This document shows, piece after piece, positions 25,070 through 32,668 of a DNA stretch of 64,000 nt (its first letter is position 1; every line of letters starts with the position of its first letter). The stretch is from contig NZ_JBDFMD010000001.1 of the NCBI RefSeq assembly GCF_047238105.1, forward strand, positions 3,658,001-3,722,000, given 5' to 3'. Source of the stretch: Paenibacillus_D sp047238105. Lineage in GTDB: Bacteria > Bacillota > Bacilli > Paenibacillales > Paenibacillaceae. The notes under the pieces are model-generated. The model did not search any database and had not been told where the DNA came from. It saw only the letters and a list, made by a program, of their open reading frames with translations. The translations under genes were made by a program, and so were the position numbers.

Positions 25070-25848
25070 AGACATTGGACGGACAGGTAGCCGTCGTAAC
25101 TGGCGCGGGCAGCGGCATCGGCCGCAGCATTGCTGTCCAACTGGCGGAGGCAGGCGCGTCGGTCGTAGCGACTGATGTGAACGGGAAGGCTGCGAGCGAG
25201 ACCGTAGCCCTGCTGCCAGTTGCGGCAGATAAGCCGCATGATTCGCGCGTGCTGGACGTAACGAGCAAGGAGCATGTGAGCGTGGTGTTCGCCGACATCC
25301 ATGCCGCCTACGGTCGGCTGGATGTGCTGATCAACAACGCGGGCGTGTCGACGATGAACCGTATCGAGAATCTGACGGAGCGGGAATGGGATTTCAACTT
25401 TGATGTGAATATCAAGGGGATCTTCCTCTGTACGCAAGCGGCCTACCCTTATCTGAAGCTGCAACGGGCCTCCCGCATCGTCAACACCGCCTCCATGGCC
25501 GGCAAGCGCGGTGTGCCGCTGCTTGCACACTACGCGGCGTCCAAATGGGCGGTGATCGGCTTCACCAAGAGCGCCGCGATCGAGTTGGCGCCGGACGGCA
25601 TCACCGTCAACTGCGTGTGCCCCGGCTATGTCAATACCGGCATGCAGAGCCGTGAGCTGCTCTGGGAGGCCGAGCTACGGGGCATGACGCCGGAGGCGGT
25701 CCGCGAGGAGTACATTCGCATGACGCCTCTGGGTCGTCTGGAGGAAGCGGAGGACGTAGCCAAAGCGGTCGTCTTCCTGGCTTCGCCGGGCGCAGATTTC
25801 ATTACGGGCGAAGCGCTGGACGTCACCGGCGGCGCAGATCTGCTATAG
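25066..25848 (+). CDS. SDR-family oxidoreductase, translationally coupled to the FGGY kinase
   Basis: A 260-residue short-chain dehydrogenase with cofactor loop TGAGSGIG, NNAG, Ser in NTASMAG and catalytic Tyr156-x3-Lys160 in YAASK. The Asp in VATDVNG after beta strand 2 suggests NAD use. It overlaps the kinase gene by four bases, the arrangement of polyol dehydrogenase/kinase pairs. A role in oxidising an alcohol to the ketone the kinase then phosphorylates is inferred. Confidence 0.92.
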   Translation: MKTLDGQVAVVTGAGSGIGRSIAVQLAEAGASVVATDVNGKAASETVALLPVAADKPHDSRVLDVTSKEHVSVVFADIHAAYGRLDVLINNAGVSTMNRIENLTEREWDFNFDVNIKGIFLCTQAAYPYLKLQRASRIVNTASMAGKRGVPLLAHYAASKWAVIGFTKSAAIELAPDGITVNCVCPGYVNTGMQSRELLWEAELRGMTPEAVREEYIRMTPLGRLEEAEDVAKAVVFLASPGADFITGEALDVTGGADLL

Positions 25849-25893
25849 CCACCTGCAGGACGGCAGATCCGGCGGGTCAGAGAGGAGACAGAG

Positions 25894-27507
25894 ATGAAAA
25901 CAGACGCCTCGCGTTACCCCTATGCATCCAAACGAACCACATTATACGCCCGTTCAGGCATGGTCGCCGCTTCTCAGCATCTGGCGGCCCAGGTTGGACT
26001 GGATATGCTCAAGAAAGGCGGCAATGCCATCGACGCCGCCATCGCCACGGCGGCTTGCCTGACGGTCGTGGAGCCATGCTCCAACGGCATCGGCGGCGAC
26101 GCCTTTGCCCTCGTCTGGATGAAGGACCAACTGCATGGGCTCAACGCCAGCGGCCCGGCGCCGATGGGTATCTCCGCCGCCAAGCTGCGGGCCCAAGGGC
26201 TTAGCGAGATGCCGGTCTACGGCTGGACCCCGGTGACGGTACCCGGTGCGCCTGCTGCCTGGGCGGCGCTCTCCGAGCGCTTCGGGCGGCTGCCCTTCGA
26301 AGAACTGCTGGCGCCGGCCATCCGCTATGCGGAGGAAGGCTACGCCGTGTCGCCGACTGCGAGCAAGTTCTGGAAGAAGGCATTCTATGAATATGAGCAG
26401 GCCATAGAGGGAGAGCAGCATGCCGCCTGGTTCGCGACCTTCGCGCCGGACGGCAGACCACCGGAGCCCGGGGAGATCTGGGCATCCCCGGGTCACGCCG
26501 ATACGCTGCGACGAATTGCACGAAGTAAGGCAAGGGATTTCTACGAGGGAGAGTTGGCCGACCGGATGGATGCGTTCTCCCGTGAGCATGGCGGTTACCT
26601 GCGCAAATCCGATCTGGCGGCCTTCCAGCCAGAGTGGGTGGAGCCAATTAGCAGTGTTTACCGCAATTGGGACGTCTGGGAGCTGCCGCCTAACGGCCAG
26701 GGCATCGTCACCTTGATGGCGCTCAATATCCTCAAGGCGCTGGGCGAGCCCCAGGACGATCCCGTCGAGGCCTGTCACCGCCGGATCGAGGCGGTGAAGC
26801 TGGCCTTCGAGGACGGGTTGTGGGCGATCACGGATCCGGCTCAGATGCCGGAGGAGACGGTGCGCCATCTGCTCTCGGAGGCCTGGGCGGAGGATCAGGC
26901 TGCGCGCATTGGTGAGCAGGCGCTGCTTCCGGAGATGCGTTCGGTCCCGCGCGGCGGTACGGTCTATCTGGCGACGGCGGATGGGGAAGGCAATATGGTC
27001 TCCTACATTCAGAGCAACTATATGGAATTTGGCTCGGGTCTGGTTGTGCCGGGAACTGGCGTTGGCCTGCATAACCGGGGGCATACCTTCACCCTCGATG
27101 AAGGACATCCGAATTGTCTGGCGCCGGGCAAACGGACCTACCATACGATCATTCCCGGTTTCCTCTCGCAGGACGGCCAGCCGATCGGTCCGTTCGGCGT
27201 CATGGGGGCGTTCATGCAGCCGCAAGGGCATCTACAGGTGCTGCTGCACACGCTGGAAGAAGGCATGAATCCCCAGGCTGCCCTAGATGCGCCGCGCTGG
27301 CGCTGGGAAAAGGACCGCCAGGTGCTGATCGAGCCGGATTTTCCGGCGGAGCTGGCCGAGGCGCTGCGCGCCCGGGGCCACGAGCTCGTCGTCTCGGAGC
27401 ACGAGGGACTGTTCGGAAGAGGACAGATCATCTGGCGCGACCCGGAGACGGGTGTGCTCTGCGGCGGCACAGATCCCCGAACCGATGGCGTGCTGGCGAC
27501 GTGGTAA
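25894..27507 (+). CDS. Gamma-glutamyltransferase family hydrolase (YwrD-like)
   Basis: A 537-residue Ntn-hydrolase proenzyme. The nucleophile by alignment is Thr356 in RGGTVYLATADGEGN, where self-cleavage would separate large and small subunits. GNAIDAAIATAACLTVVEP and SNGIGGDAF are family signatures. No signal peptide is visible, unlike secreted Ggt, so it should act in the cytosol, like YwrD-type proteins. The residue after Thr356 is Val rather than the usual Thr/Ser. It may cleave a gamma-glutamyl or related amide from the imported compound or from a glutamylated intermediate (inference). ATG at 25894 follows AGAGGAGACAGAG. Confidence 0.9.
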   Translation: MKTDASRYPYASKRTTLYARSGMVAASQHLAAQVGLDMLKKGGNAIDAAIATAACLTVVEPCSNGIGGDAFALVWMKDQLHGLNASGPAPMGISAAKLRAQGLSEMPVYGWTPVTVPGAPAAWAALSERFGRLPFEELLAPAIRYAEEGYAVSPTASKFWKKAFYEYEQAIEGEQHAAWFATFAPDGRPPEPGEIWASPGHADTLRRIARSKARDFYEGELADRMDAFSREHGGYLRKSDLAAFQPEWVEPISSVYRNWDVWELPPNGQGIVTLMALNILKALGEPQDDPVEACHRRIEAVKLAFEDGLWAITDPAQMPEETVRHLLSEAWAEDQAARIGEQALLPEMRSVPRGGTVYLATADGEGNMVSYIQSNYMEFGSGLVVPGTGVGLHNRGHTFTLDEGHPNCLAPGKRTYHTIIPGFLSQDGQPIGPFGVMGAFMQPQGHLQVLLHTLEEGMNPQAALDAPRWRWEKDRQVLIEPDFPAELAEALRARGHELVVSEHEGLFGRGQIIWRDPETGVLCGGTDPRTDGVLATW

Positions 27508-27625
27508 GTCGGGCTGATCTGCTGGTGTACGGCGGCCGCGTTGGTTCTAATGATTGGCATGCAGCGAGACAAACGAGTCTGGGGCAGCTATCAATTATGC
27601 CTGTGGTGCAAAAGGAGATGGTAGC

Positions 27626-28399
27626 ATGGCTGTACTTCGAATGAAGGAACAGCAATTCGAGATCGATCTGGTTATCTTCGACAAGGATGGACTGCTCTTT
27701 GACGCCCGGTATTTCTGGCAGCGTCTGGCCGAGGCGCGGATGCGGGTGCTGCAGCCGCTGCTGGGTGAGGAGGGGTTGGCCGAATGGTGCGAGCTCATGG
27801 GCATCACACAAGCGGGTATGACGGCGGTTGACATCAACCCCAGCGGCATCTTTGCCCTGGCACCTCCACAGGAAGAGATCATCGTTACCGCGTCGCTGCT
27901 CAAGGTATCAGCGGGTGGGGACTGGGGCGTCTCTCGTCAGCGGGCGGCAGAGGCGTTCCAACAATCGGATGAGCAGTTTGACCTGCCAGGCGCGCTGCAG
28001 CCGAAGCGCGGCTTTCCTGACATCTTCTGCCGCCTGCAGCAGGCGGCTATCCCATTTGGCATCGCGACATCGGATGACTACGACCGCACGATCCGCTCGG
28101 TCGGCCGTTATGTGCCGATCGAGTGGCTGACGTGCATCGTGACGCCGGTTGACGTGGAGCACGGCAAGCCGCATCCCGATATGCTGCAGCTGATCTCGAG
28201 GACGACCGGTGTGCCGCTCTCCCGAATCGCCATGCTCGGCGATTCCTTTGTCGATGTGGAGATGGCCTGCACGGCGGGTTGTATCGGTATCGGAATCCCG
28301 GATGACCCGGGGATGGCGGAGCGGATGCTTCCCTGCGCCAGTGTGATTCTCGAATCGCTTGACGAGATTATCATTCAATCAGCAGCAGTCCACATTTAA
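27626..28399 (+). CDS. HAD-superfamily phosphatase
   Basis: A 257-residue haloacid dehalogenase-like hydrolase. Motif I is Asp19-x-Asp21 in FDKDGLLFD, motif II is in GIATSDDYD, motif III Lys is in GKPHPDM, and motif IV is MLGDSFVDVEMA. The helical cap after motif I fits phosphoglycolate phosphatase or beta-phosphoglucomutase-like enzymes. ATG at 27626 was chosen because AAAAGGAGATGG lies just upstream; the longer frame has no ribosome site. With a kinase in the same operon it may handle a phosphorylated intermediate, or dephosphorylate a side product. Confidence 0.88.
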   Translation: MAVLRMKEQQFEIDLVIFDKDGLLFDARYFWQRLAEARMRVLQPLLGEEGLAEWCELMGITQAGMTAVDINPSGIFALAPPQEEIIVTASLLKVSAGGDWGVSRQRAAEAFQQSDEQFDLPGALQPKRGFPDIFCRLQQAAIPFGIATSDDYDRTIRSVGRYVPIEWLTCIVTPVDVEHGKPHPDMLQLISRTTGVPLSRIAMLGDSFVDVEMACTAGCIGIGIPDDPGMAERMLPCASVILESLDEIIIQSAAVHI

Positions 28400-28416
28400 T
28401 CGAGGGAGAGATTTGT

Positions 28417-29253
28417 ATGAATTGGTTACAAGAGTTGGTCGGTGTCGACAAGGGAATCATCGCCATGTGTCATTTGCAGCCATTGCCGGGCGATCCGCAT
28501 TACGACGAAGCGAGGGGGATGGATTATGTGGTGGAGGCAGCCCGGGCTGACCTGCTGGCTCTGCAAAATGGCGGCGTCGATGCGGTGATGTTCTCCAACG
28601 AGTTCAGCCTGCCGTATCTGACCGATGTCCGGACCGAGACGGTGGCGGCGATGGCCCGCGTCATTGGCGAGCTGATGCGGGATATCCGGATTCCTTATGG
28701 CGTCAATGTGCTGTGGGATGCCAAGAAATCGTTGGACCTGGCGGCGGCCACGGGCGCACAGTTCGTGCGGGAGATTTTCACAGGTGTGTATGCCAGTGAT
28801 TTCGGCCTGTGGAACACGAAGGTCGGCGAGACGATCCGCCATCAGAAGTCGCTGGGCGCGTCGAATGTCAAGCTGCTCTTCAACATCGTCCCCGAAGCGG
28901 CGCAATATTTGGCGCATCGGGATATCGAGAGCATCGCCCGCTCGACGGTGTTCAACAACCGGCCTGACGCGCTCTGTGTCTCCGGGCTGATCGCCGGCGC
29001 CGAGACCGATACGCAACTGCTGAAGCGGGTCAAGGATACAGTGCCGCAGACAGTTGTGCTCGCCAATACGGGCATGCGGCTGGACAATGTAGAGACCCAG
29101 CTGGCGGTTGCGGACGGCGCGGTGGTAGGCACGACGTTCAAGAAGGATGGCGTGTTCGAAAATGCGGTTGACGAAAAGCGGGTCAAGGCGTTCATGGATA
29201 AGGTCAAGGGCTTTCGCGGCTCGGCCATGACGCTGGCCCCGGCGCTGCCTTAA
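28417..29253 (+). CDS. BtpA/SgcQ-family TIM-barrel protein
   Basis: A 278-residue member of the BtpA family. The signature MCHLQPLPGDPHYDEA lies near residue 20, and the C-terminal VGTTFKKDGVFENAVDE is the phosphate-binding-type end of the barrel. BtpA was linked to photosystem I stability in cyanobacteria, while SgcQ sits in a sugar operon of E. coli; no catalytic activity is established that I know of. Placed beside a HAD phosphatase, an FGGY kinase and an SDR, an enzyme acting on a sugar phosphate is plausible. ATG at 28417 follows CGAGGGAGAG. Confidence 0.85.
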   Translation: MNWLQELVGVDKGIIAMCHLQPLPGDPHYDEARGMDYVVEAARADLLALQNGGVDAVMFSNEFSLPYLTDVRTETVAAMARVIGELMRDIRIPYGVNVLWDAKKSLDLAAATGAQFVREIFTGVYASDFGLWNTKVGETIRHQKSLGASNVKLLFNIVPEAAQYLAHRDIESIARSTVFNNRPDALCVSGLIAGAETDTQLLKRVKDTVPQTVVLANTGMRLDNVETQLAVADGAVVGTTFKKDGVFENAVDEKRVKAFMDKVKGFRGSAMTLAPALP

Positions 29254-29281
29254 GATGGGCGCGAGTGGAGGTGGCCCGGCG

Positions 29282-30154
29282 ATGGCGATCAAGCCGAGAA
29301 CGCATGCGGGAACCGAAGTGGGCGCTGTACAGCTGCGGGTGAGCGATATGGCGCGTTCGGAGGCATTCTATACCGATGTGCTCGGTTTGCGCGTGCTCAA
29401 CCGGTATGACGGCCTGACTCGGCTGACGGTAGATGGCATTCATCCGCTGATCGTGCTGGAGGAGATTGCGGATGCGGTGCAGATCCGGCCGCGGACGACC
29501 AGCGGCTTGTATCATTTCGCGCTGCTGGTGCCAACCCGCAGCGACCTGGGGCTCGTGCTCCGGCAGCTGGCAGAGTGCGGGGTTCAGCTAGGCTCCGCAG
29601 ACCATGATGTTAGCGAGGCGCTCTATCTGTCGGATCCGGACCACAACGGGATTGAGATCTATTGGGACCGCCCGGTGGAGCAATGGTCGATGCTGGAGAG
29701 CGGGCAGATCTATATGAGCGCGGATGCGCTGGATGCGCACGGGCTGTTGCGCGAGGCCGAGGGTCGGCAGTGGACCGGCATGCCCGCTGGCACCCGGATG
29801 GGGCATGTGCACCTGCATGTGCGTAATCTGACAGAGGCGGAGCGCTTCTACTGCGGGTTGCTGGGCTTCAGCGTGAAGCTGCGCTATGGCCCATCAGCGC
29901 TCTTCGTTGCCGCCGGCGGCTATCATCATCATCTCGGCCTGAACACATGGGCGGGCGTGGGTGCGCCGCCGACGCCGGAGAAGACCCCGGGACTGGCGCA
30001 CTACACCATCGTCAACCCCGATGTCCGCCACATCGAGGATATCCTGGTCTGGCTGGAGGAGGCGGGCATTGCAGTGGAGACCAAGGGGGACGGCTGGTAT
30101 TTCCGCGACCCAAGCGGCATCGGCGTGCGCCTGACGACGTGTCCGGTATTGTAA
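29282..30154 (+). CDS. VOC-family protein, CatE-like (catechol 2,3-dioxygenase type)
   Basis: A 290-residue protein with two vicinal-oxygen-chelate modules. Features shared with Bacillus CatE (YfiE) are GLYHFALLVPTRSDLG, DHDVSEALYLSDPDHNGIE and GHVHLHVRNL with GGYHHHLGLNTW, which supply candidate iron-binding His residues. Bacillus CatE is an extradiol catechol dioxygenase, so ring cleavage of a dihydroxylated product of the Rieske oxygenase is a natural guess. ATG at 29282 follows GGAGGTG; ATG at 29255 lacks a ribosome site. It is the last gene of the operon. Confidence 0.87.
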   Translation: MAIKPRTHAGTEVGAVQLRVSDMARSEAFYTDVLGLRVLNRYDGLTRLTVDGIHPLIVLEEIADAVQIRPRTTSGLYHFALLVPTRSDLGLVLRQLAECGVQLGSADHDVSEALYLSDPDHNGIEIYWDRPVEQWSMLESGQIYMSADALDAHGLLREAEGRQWTGMPAGTRMGHVHLHVRNLTEAERFYCGLLGFSVKLRYGPSALFVAAGGYHHHLGLNTWAGVGAPPTPEKTPGLAHYTIVNPDVRHIEDILVWLEEAGIAVETKGDGWYFRDPSGIGVRLTTCPVL

Positions 30155-30163
30155 ATGTAGAAG

Positions 30164-30203
30164 AGCCAGGCTTTACCGATGTCCGGTGCAGCCTGGCTAT
30201 TTG
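30164..30203 (+). terminator. Terminator of the catabolic operon
   Basis: Perfect 9-bp stem (AGCCAGGCT with AGCCTGGCT) around a 17-base loop, followed by ATTTG. It lies ten bases after the last stop codon. Confidence 0.55.
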
Positions 30204-30236
30204 ATGTGATCTGAAGGGAAGGGGCCCCCCAGCATC

Positions 30237-31004
30237 TCACACGTCGTCCCCCGCCAACAGCTCCCCCAGCATCCGCTCACTATTATTCATGAACTGCTTC
30301 GTCACGATATAATGCTCCGTCTCCTGCCAGGCAACGCGCCGGATCCCGTCTCCATCCAACTGATAGATCCAGGCGTCCGGGTAAGCCATCAGGATTGGGG
30401 AGTGGGTGGCGATGAGGAACTGGGACTGCTGCTCCACCAACTGATGCATGCGGGCCAGCATGGCCATCTGCCGTGAAGGCGACAGCGCCGCCTCCGGCTC
30501 GTCCATTACATACAGGCCTTTGCCGCCGAACCGGTGCAGGAAGGTGGCGAAGAACGACTCGCCATGCGACTGCTCGTGTAGCGAGCGTCCGCCGTAAGAG
30601 TCGATGATCGGCGGGGCACAGGTGGGCTCCCGGTCCAGCTCCTCAATATTGGTGGCCAGGTTGTAGTAGCTCTCGGCCCGGAAGAAGAAGCCGTCCCGCG
30701 GCCGCCTTGGCCCCCGCACAGGACGAAGGTAGTCGCTTAACACAGAGTGGGTACGCGCCGTCTCAAACGAGAAGTTCATCGTTCCGCCTTCGGGATTGAA
30801 GCCGAGCGCGACGGCAATCGCTTCGATCAGGGTTGATTTGCCTGCGCCGTTTTCCCCCACCAGAAACGTGACCTTCGGATGACATGCCAAGGTATCCAAC
30901 CCGCGAACGGCATCCAGATGGAAGGGATAGTCACCGAATGAGGGCACCCGGTCCCGGAGCAGCTGTACTTTGCTCAGATATCCGACTTGCTCATATAAGG
31001 ACAT
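30237..31004 (-). CDS. AAA-family ATPase (RecF/SMC-like, COG3910)
   Basis: A 255-residue ABC-type ATPase without membrane domain. Walker A is GENGAGKST and Walker B is LYVMDEPEAALS followed by ATHSPIL, the switch region. Small proteins of this group are common beside varied genes and their role is largely unknown; some belong to DNA-maintenance or toxin-defence pairs, but no nuclease partner is present here. ATG at 31004 was chosen because AAAGGAGG lies six bases upstream; ATG at 31010 touches that site. Convergent with the catabolic operon. Confidence 0.88.
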   Translation of the reverse strand: MSLYEQVGYLSKVQLLRDRVPSFGDYPFHLDAVRGLDTLACHPKVTFLVGENGAGKSTLIEAIAVALGFNPEGGTMNFSFETARTHSVLSDYLRPVRGPRRPRDGFFFRAESYYNLATNIEELDREPTCAPPIIDSYGGRSLHEQSHGESFFATFLHRFGGKGLYVMDEPEAALSPSRQMAMLARMHQLVEQQSQFLIATHSPILMAYPDAWIYQLDGDGIRRVAWQETEHYIVTKQFMNNSERMLGELLAGDDV

Positions 31005-31130
31005 AATCATCCTCCTTTAAGCTCTCCGCACCTCCTAGAAGGAAGACGAAGTCATTTTTGCTTTATAGTATTATCTATGATTCCTAGGAGTCAGGCTATA
31101 ACTGATGAGCATAACCAAGAATCGGTTCCT

Positions 31131-31438
31131 GAGCTGCAACGCACTTTTTTTCCCTTAGAGCGCCGGAGTCGGCCGTCCGCTGAGCTGCAACGCACTTTTC
31201 CTCCCTTAGAGCGTCGGAATCGGCCGTCCGCTGAGCTGCAACGCACTTTTCTTCCCTTAGAGCGTCGGAATCGGCCGTCCGCTGAGCTGCAACGCACTTT
31301 TCTTCCCTTAGAGCGCCGGAGGCGGCCGGTCGCTGAGCTGCAACGCACTTTTTTCCCTTAGAGCGCCGGAGGCGGCCGGTCGCTGAGCTGCAACGCACTT
31401 TCCCCTCAGCTTTCAGTTCGGAGAGCAAGCTGTTTCCC
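31131..31438. repeat. Tandem array of 50-51 bp intergenic repeats
   Basis: GAGCTGCAACGCACTTT begins at 31131, 31182, 31233, 31284, 31335 and 31385, giving five full units of 51, 51, 51, 51 and 50 bp and a sixth, diverged end unit. The middle of each unit (CTTAGAGCG, then CGG-rich) varies by a few bases, and AGCG-CCGG pairs with CCGG-CGCT into a small bulged hairpin in the last units. The 51-bp period leaves frames open on both strands. The end unit also occurs alone at 8287-8342. Confidence 0.9.
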
Positions 31439-31660
31439 GCTAGGTGCTTATCTTAAAATACAAGTATATGATTCTCCTACCTACTTGGCTTCTATTTCTC
31501 GGGAATGAAACGCGCTGCGCCGTGTGCTTACGAAGCCAGTTTTGCTTTTGCAAAACTCTTAGGCGAAGCCGTTTCACCTTGCATTATACCATACGCTTGG
31601 AGAAGCCCAGACAAAAAAGGATGCTGCCTGGTCGGCAGCACCCTCTGGGTGAAGCTTGCG

Positions 31661-32206
31661 TTATCTCTCTTGCGGGATGACCGGTCCGGCGCCGGCGCCG
31701 GTGTTGCCGCCCTTGCGATGGAACAGTCTGCCTGCGCCTTTGTTCAGCAGCGGCAGGACGTATCTGTCAAGTCCGAAGCGTCCGGCGTTGGCGCCGGCTG
31801 TGACGACGAGGACTCCCAGCAGGACCAGCCAAGGGTTAGTGCTGATGGTTCCGGCGAAGAGGAACATGAAGTTCATCACGAGTCCGAAGAAGGCGGCGGT
31901 GACGGTCAGTGTGCCAAGGATCAATCCAAGTCCGACGAGCAGCTCGCCCCAAGGGATCATAATGTTGATCAGCTTGACGTTCGGCAGGGCGAAGTTTTCA
32001 ATGAAGGCGTTGTAGGTCGGGTAGACGGCCGCGCCAGTCGCTTTGTCGAGGACCGGGTTGGTGACGGCGTTGGTCAGGTAGCCTGTGGCGTCGAATCCGC
32101 CGGTGATTTTGCCCCATCCCGCTGTCAGCCAAGCATATCCGAGCACGATACGGATCACCGTCAGGATACCGGCTGCCCACGTGTTGTTTCTCCAAAAGTT
32201 CATCAT
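31661..32206 (-). CDS. DoxX-family membrane protein
   Basis: About 181 residues with four membrane segments. GYAWLTAGWGKITGG and PWGELLVGLGLILG are typical of DoxX/DoxD relatives. DoxD is a subunit of thiosulfate:quinone oxidoreductase in archaea; bacterial DoxX proteins are linked to redox and oxidative stress. ATG at 32206 follows GGGAGTG at seven bases. Two TGTGA-N6-TCACA sites upstream suggest control by an Fnr/Crp-family regulator, which would fit a redox-related role. The C-terminal tail is cytosolic and Gly-rich. Confidence 0.85.
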   Translation of the reverse strand: MMNFWRNNTWAAGILTVIRIVLGYAWLTAGWGKITGGFDATGYLTNAVTNPVLDKATGAAVYPTYNAFIENFALPNVKLINIMIPWGELLVGLGLILGTLTVTAAFFGLVMNFMFLFAGTISTNPWLVLLGVLVVTAGANAGRFGLDRYVLPLLNKGAGRLFHRKGGNTGAGAGPVIPQER

Positions 32207-32255
32207 GATCATTCACTCCCAATTTGTATTTTGTGGTTAGGTTTCTTATAACTTG

Positions 32256-32298
32256 AGTTTAGCGGCTTTTCTTCGATGATTATGTGATTTTAATCACA
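32256..32298 (-). promoter_or_regulatory. Fnr/Crp-type site and promoter 1, directed at doxX
   Basis: TGTGATTTTAATCACA (32283-32298) is a perfect TGTGA-N6-TCACA palindrome, the Fnr/Crp consensus. On the minus strand a -10-like TAAACT (32261-32256) follows after 21 bp, which puts the site at -41.5, the class II activator position. The transcript would start near 32249, 43 bases before doxX. Confidence 0.6.
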
Positions 32299-32355
32299 AA
32301 GTCTGGTATTAGAATAGAACCTTGTCAGCGGAGGATGTTTGCACCATCTCTTCAT
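32290..32355 (-). CDS. Possible 21-residue small protein upstream of doxX
   Basis: ATG at 32355 with the purine-rich GAGGGAGAG upstream opens a 21-codon frame (MKRWCKHPP...TRLCD) that stops inside the first Fnr-like site. It lies downstream of the second Fnr-like promoter and could be a small protein or leader peptide. There is no homology evidence. Confidence 0.2.
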   Translation of the reverse strand: MKRWCKHPPLTRFYSNTRLCD

Positions 32356-32495
32356 GACCTTCACTCTCCCTCTATATGATTGACCGAAACAGCGGCTTGC
32401 TGGATTCCTTCCGGCCCTGGATCTTCAGCTGTGAGGATGTGCTCTCTGCTGGGCATTGCCGGTATGTTTGGCTGCTTCGTTCTCTTTCTGACTTT

Positions 32496-32538
32496 AGTAT
32501 ATATCGAGACAAGGGGAGAGGATGTGATTTATATCACA
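32496..32538 (-). promoter_or_regulatory. Fnr/Crp-type site and promoter 2, same direction
   Basis: TGTGATTTATATCACA (32523-32538) is a second perfect site. A minus-strand -10 TATACT (32501-32496) again lies 21 bp away, with the site at -41.5 and a start near 32489. The geometry is identical to promoter 1, and no good -35 is present, as expected for activator dependence. Confidence 0.6.
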
Positions 32539-32619
32539 ACGCACCTGGTTTATCAAAAAAGTTTTTGCCCACCGCACGGCACCTTAAGATAGAGCATACC
32601 TGATCCGAAGTATGACCCG

Positions 32620-32648
32620 TATACAGGGAGTGTAAGCGGTTTTATAAT
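32620..32648 (+). promoter_or_regulatory. Possible promoter and cre-like box of sugar operon B
   Basis: TATACA (32620) and TATAAT (32643-32648) are 17 bp apart, but the start would fall only some 14 bases before the ATG. TGTAAGCGGTTTTA (32631-32644) resembles a CcpA cre box with one or two mismatches and overlaps the -10, which would fit carbon catabolite repression. Confidence 0.35.
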
Positions 32649-32668
32649 CAGAGGCAGGAGGGGAAACC

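Noticed and set aside
31077..31361. Repeat-encoded proteins on either strand
   Set aside because: The open frames arise because the repeat unit is 51 bp; frames exist on both strands and no ribosome site precedes them.
31131..31438. CRISPR array
   Set aside because: Units follow each other without unique spacers and no cas genes are present.
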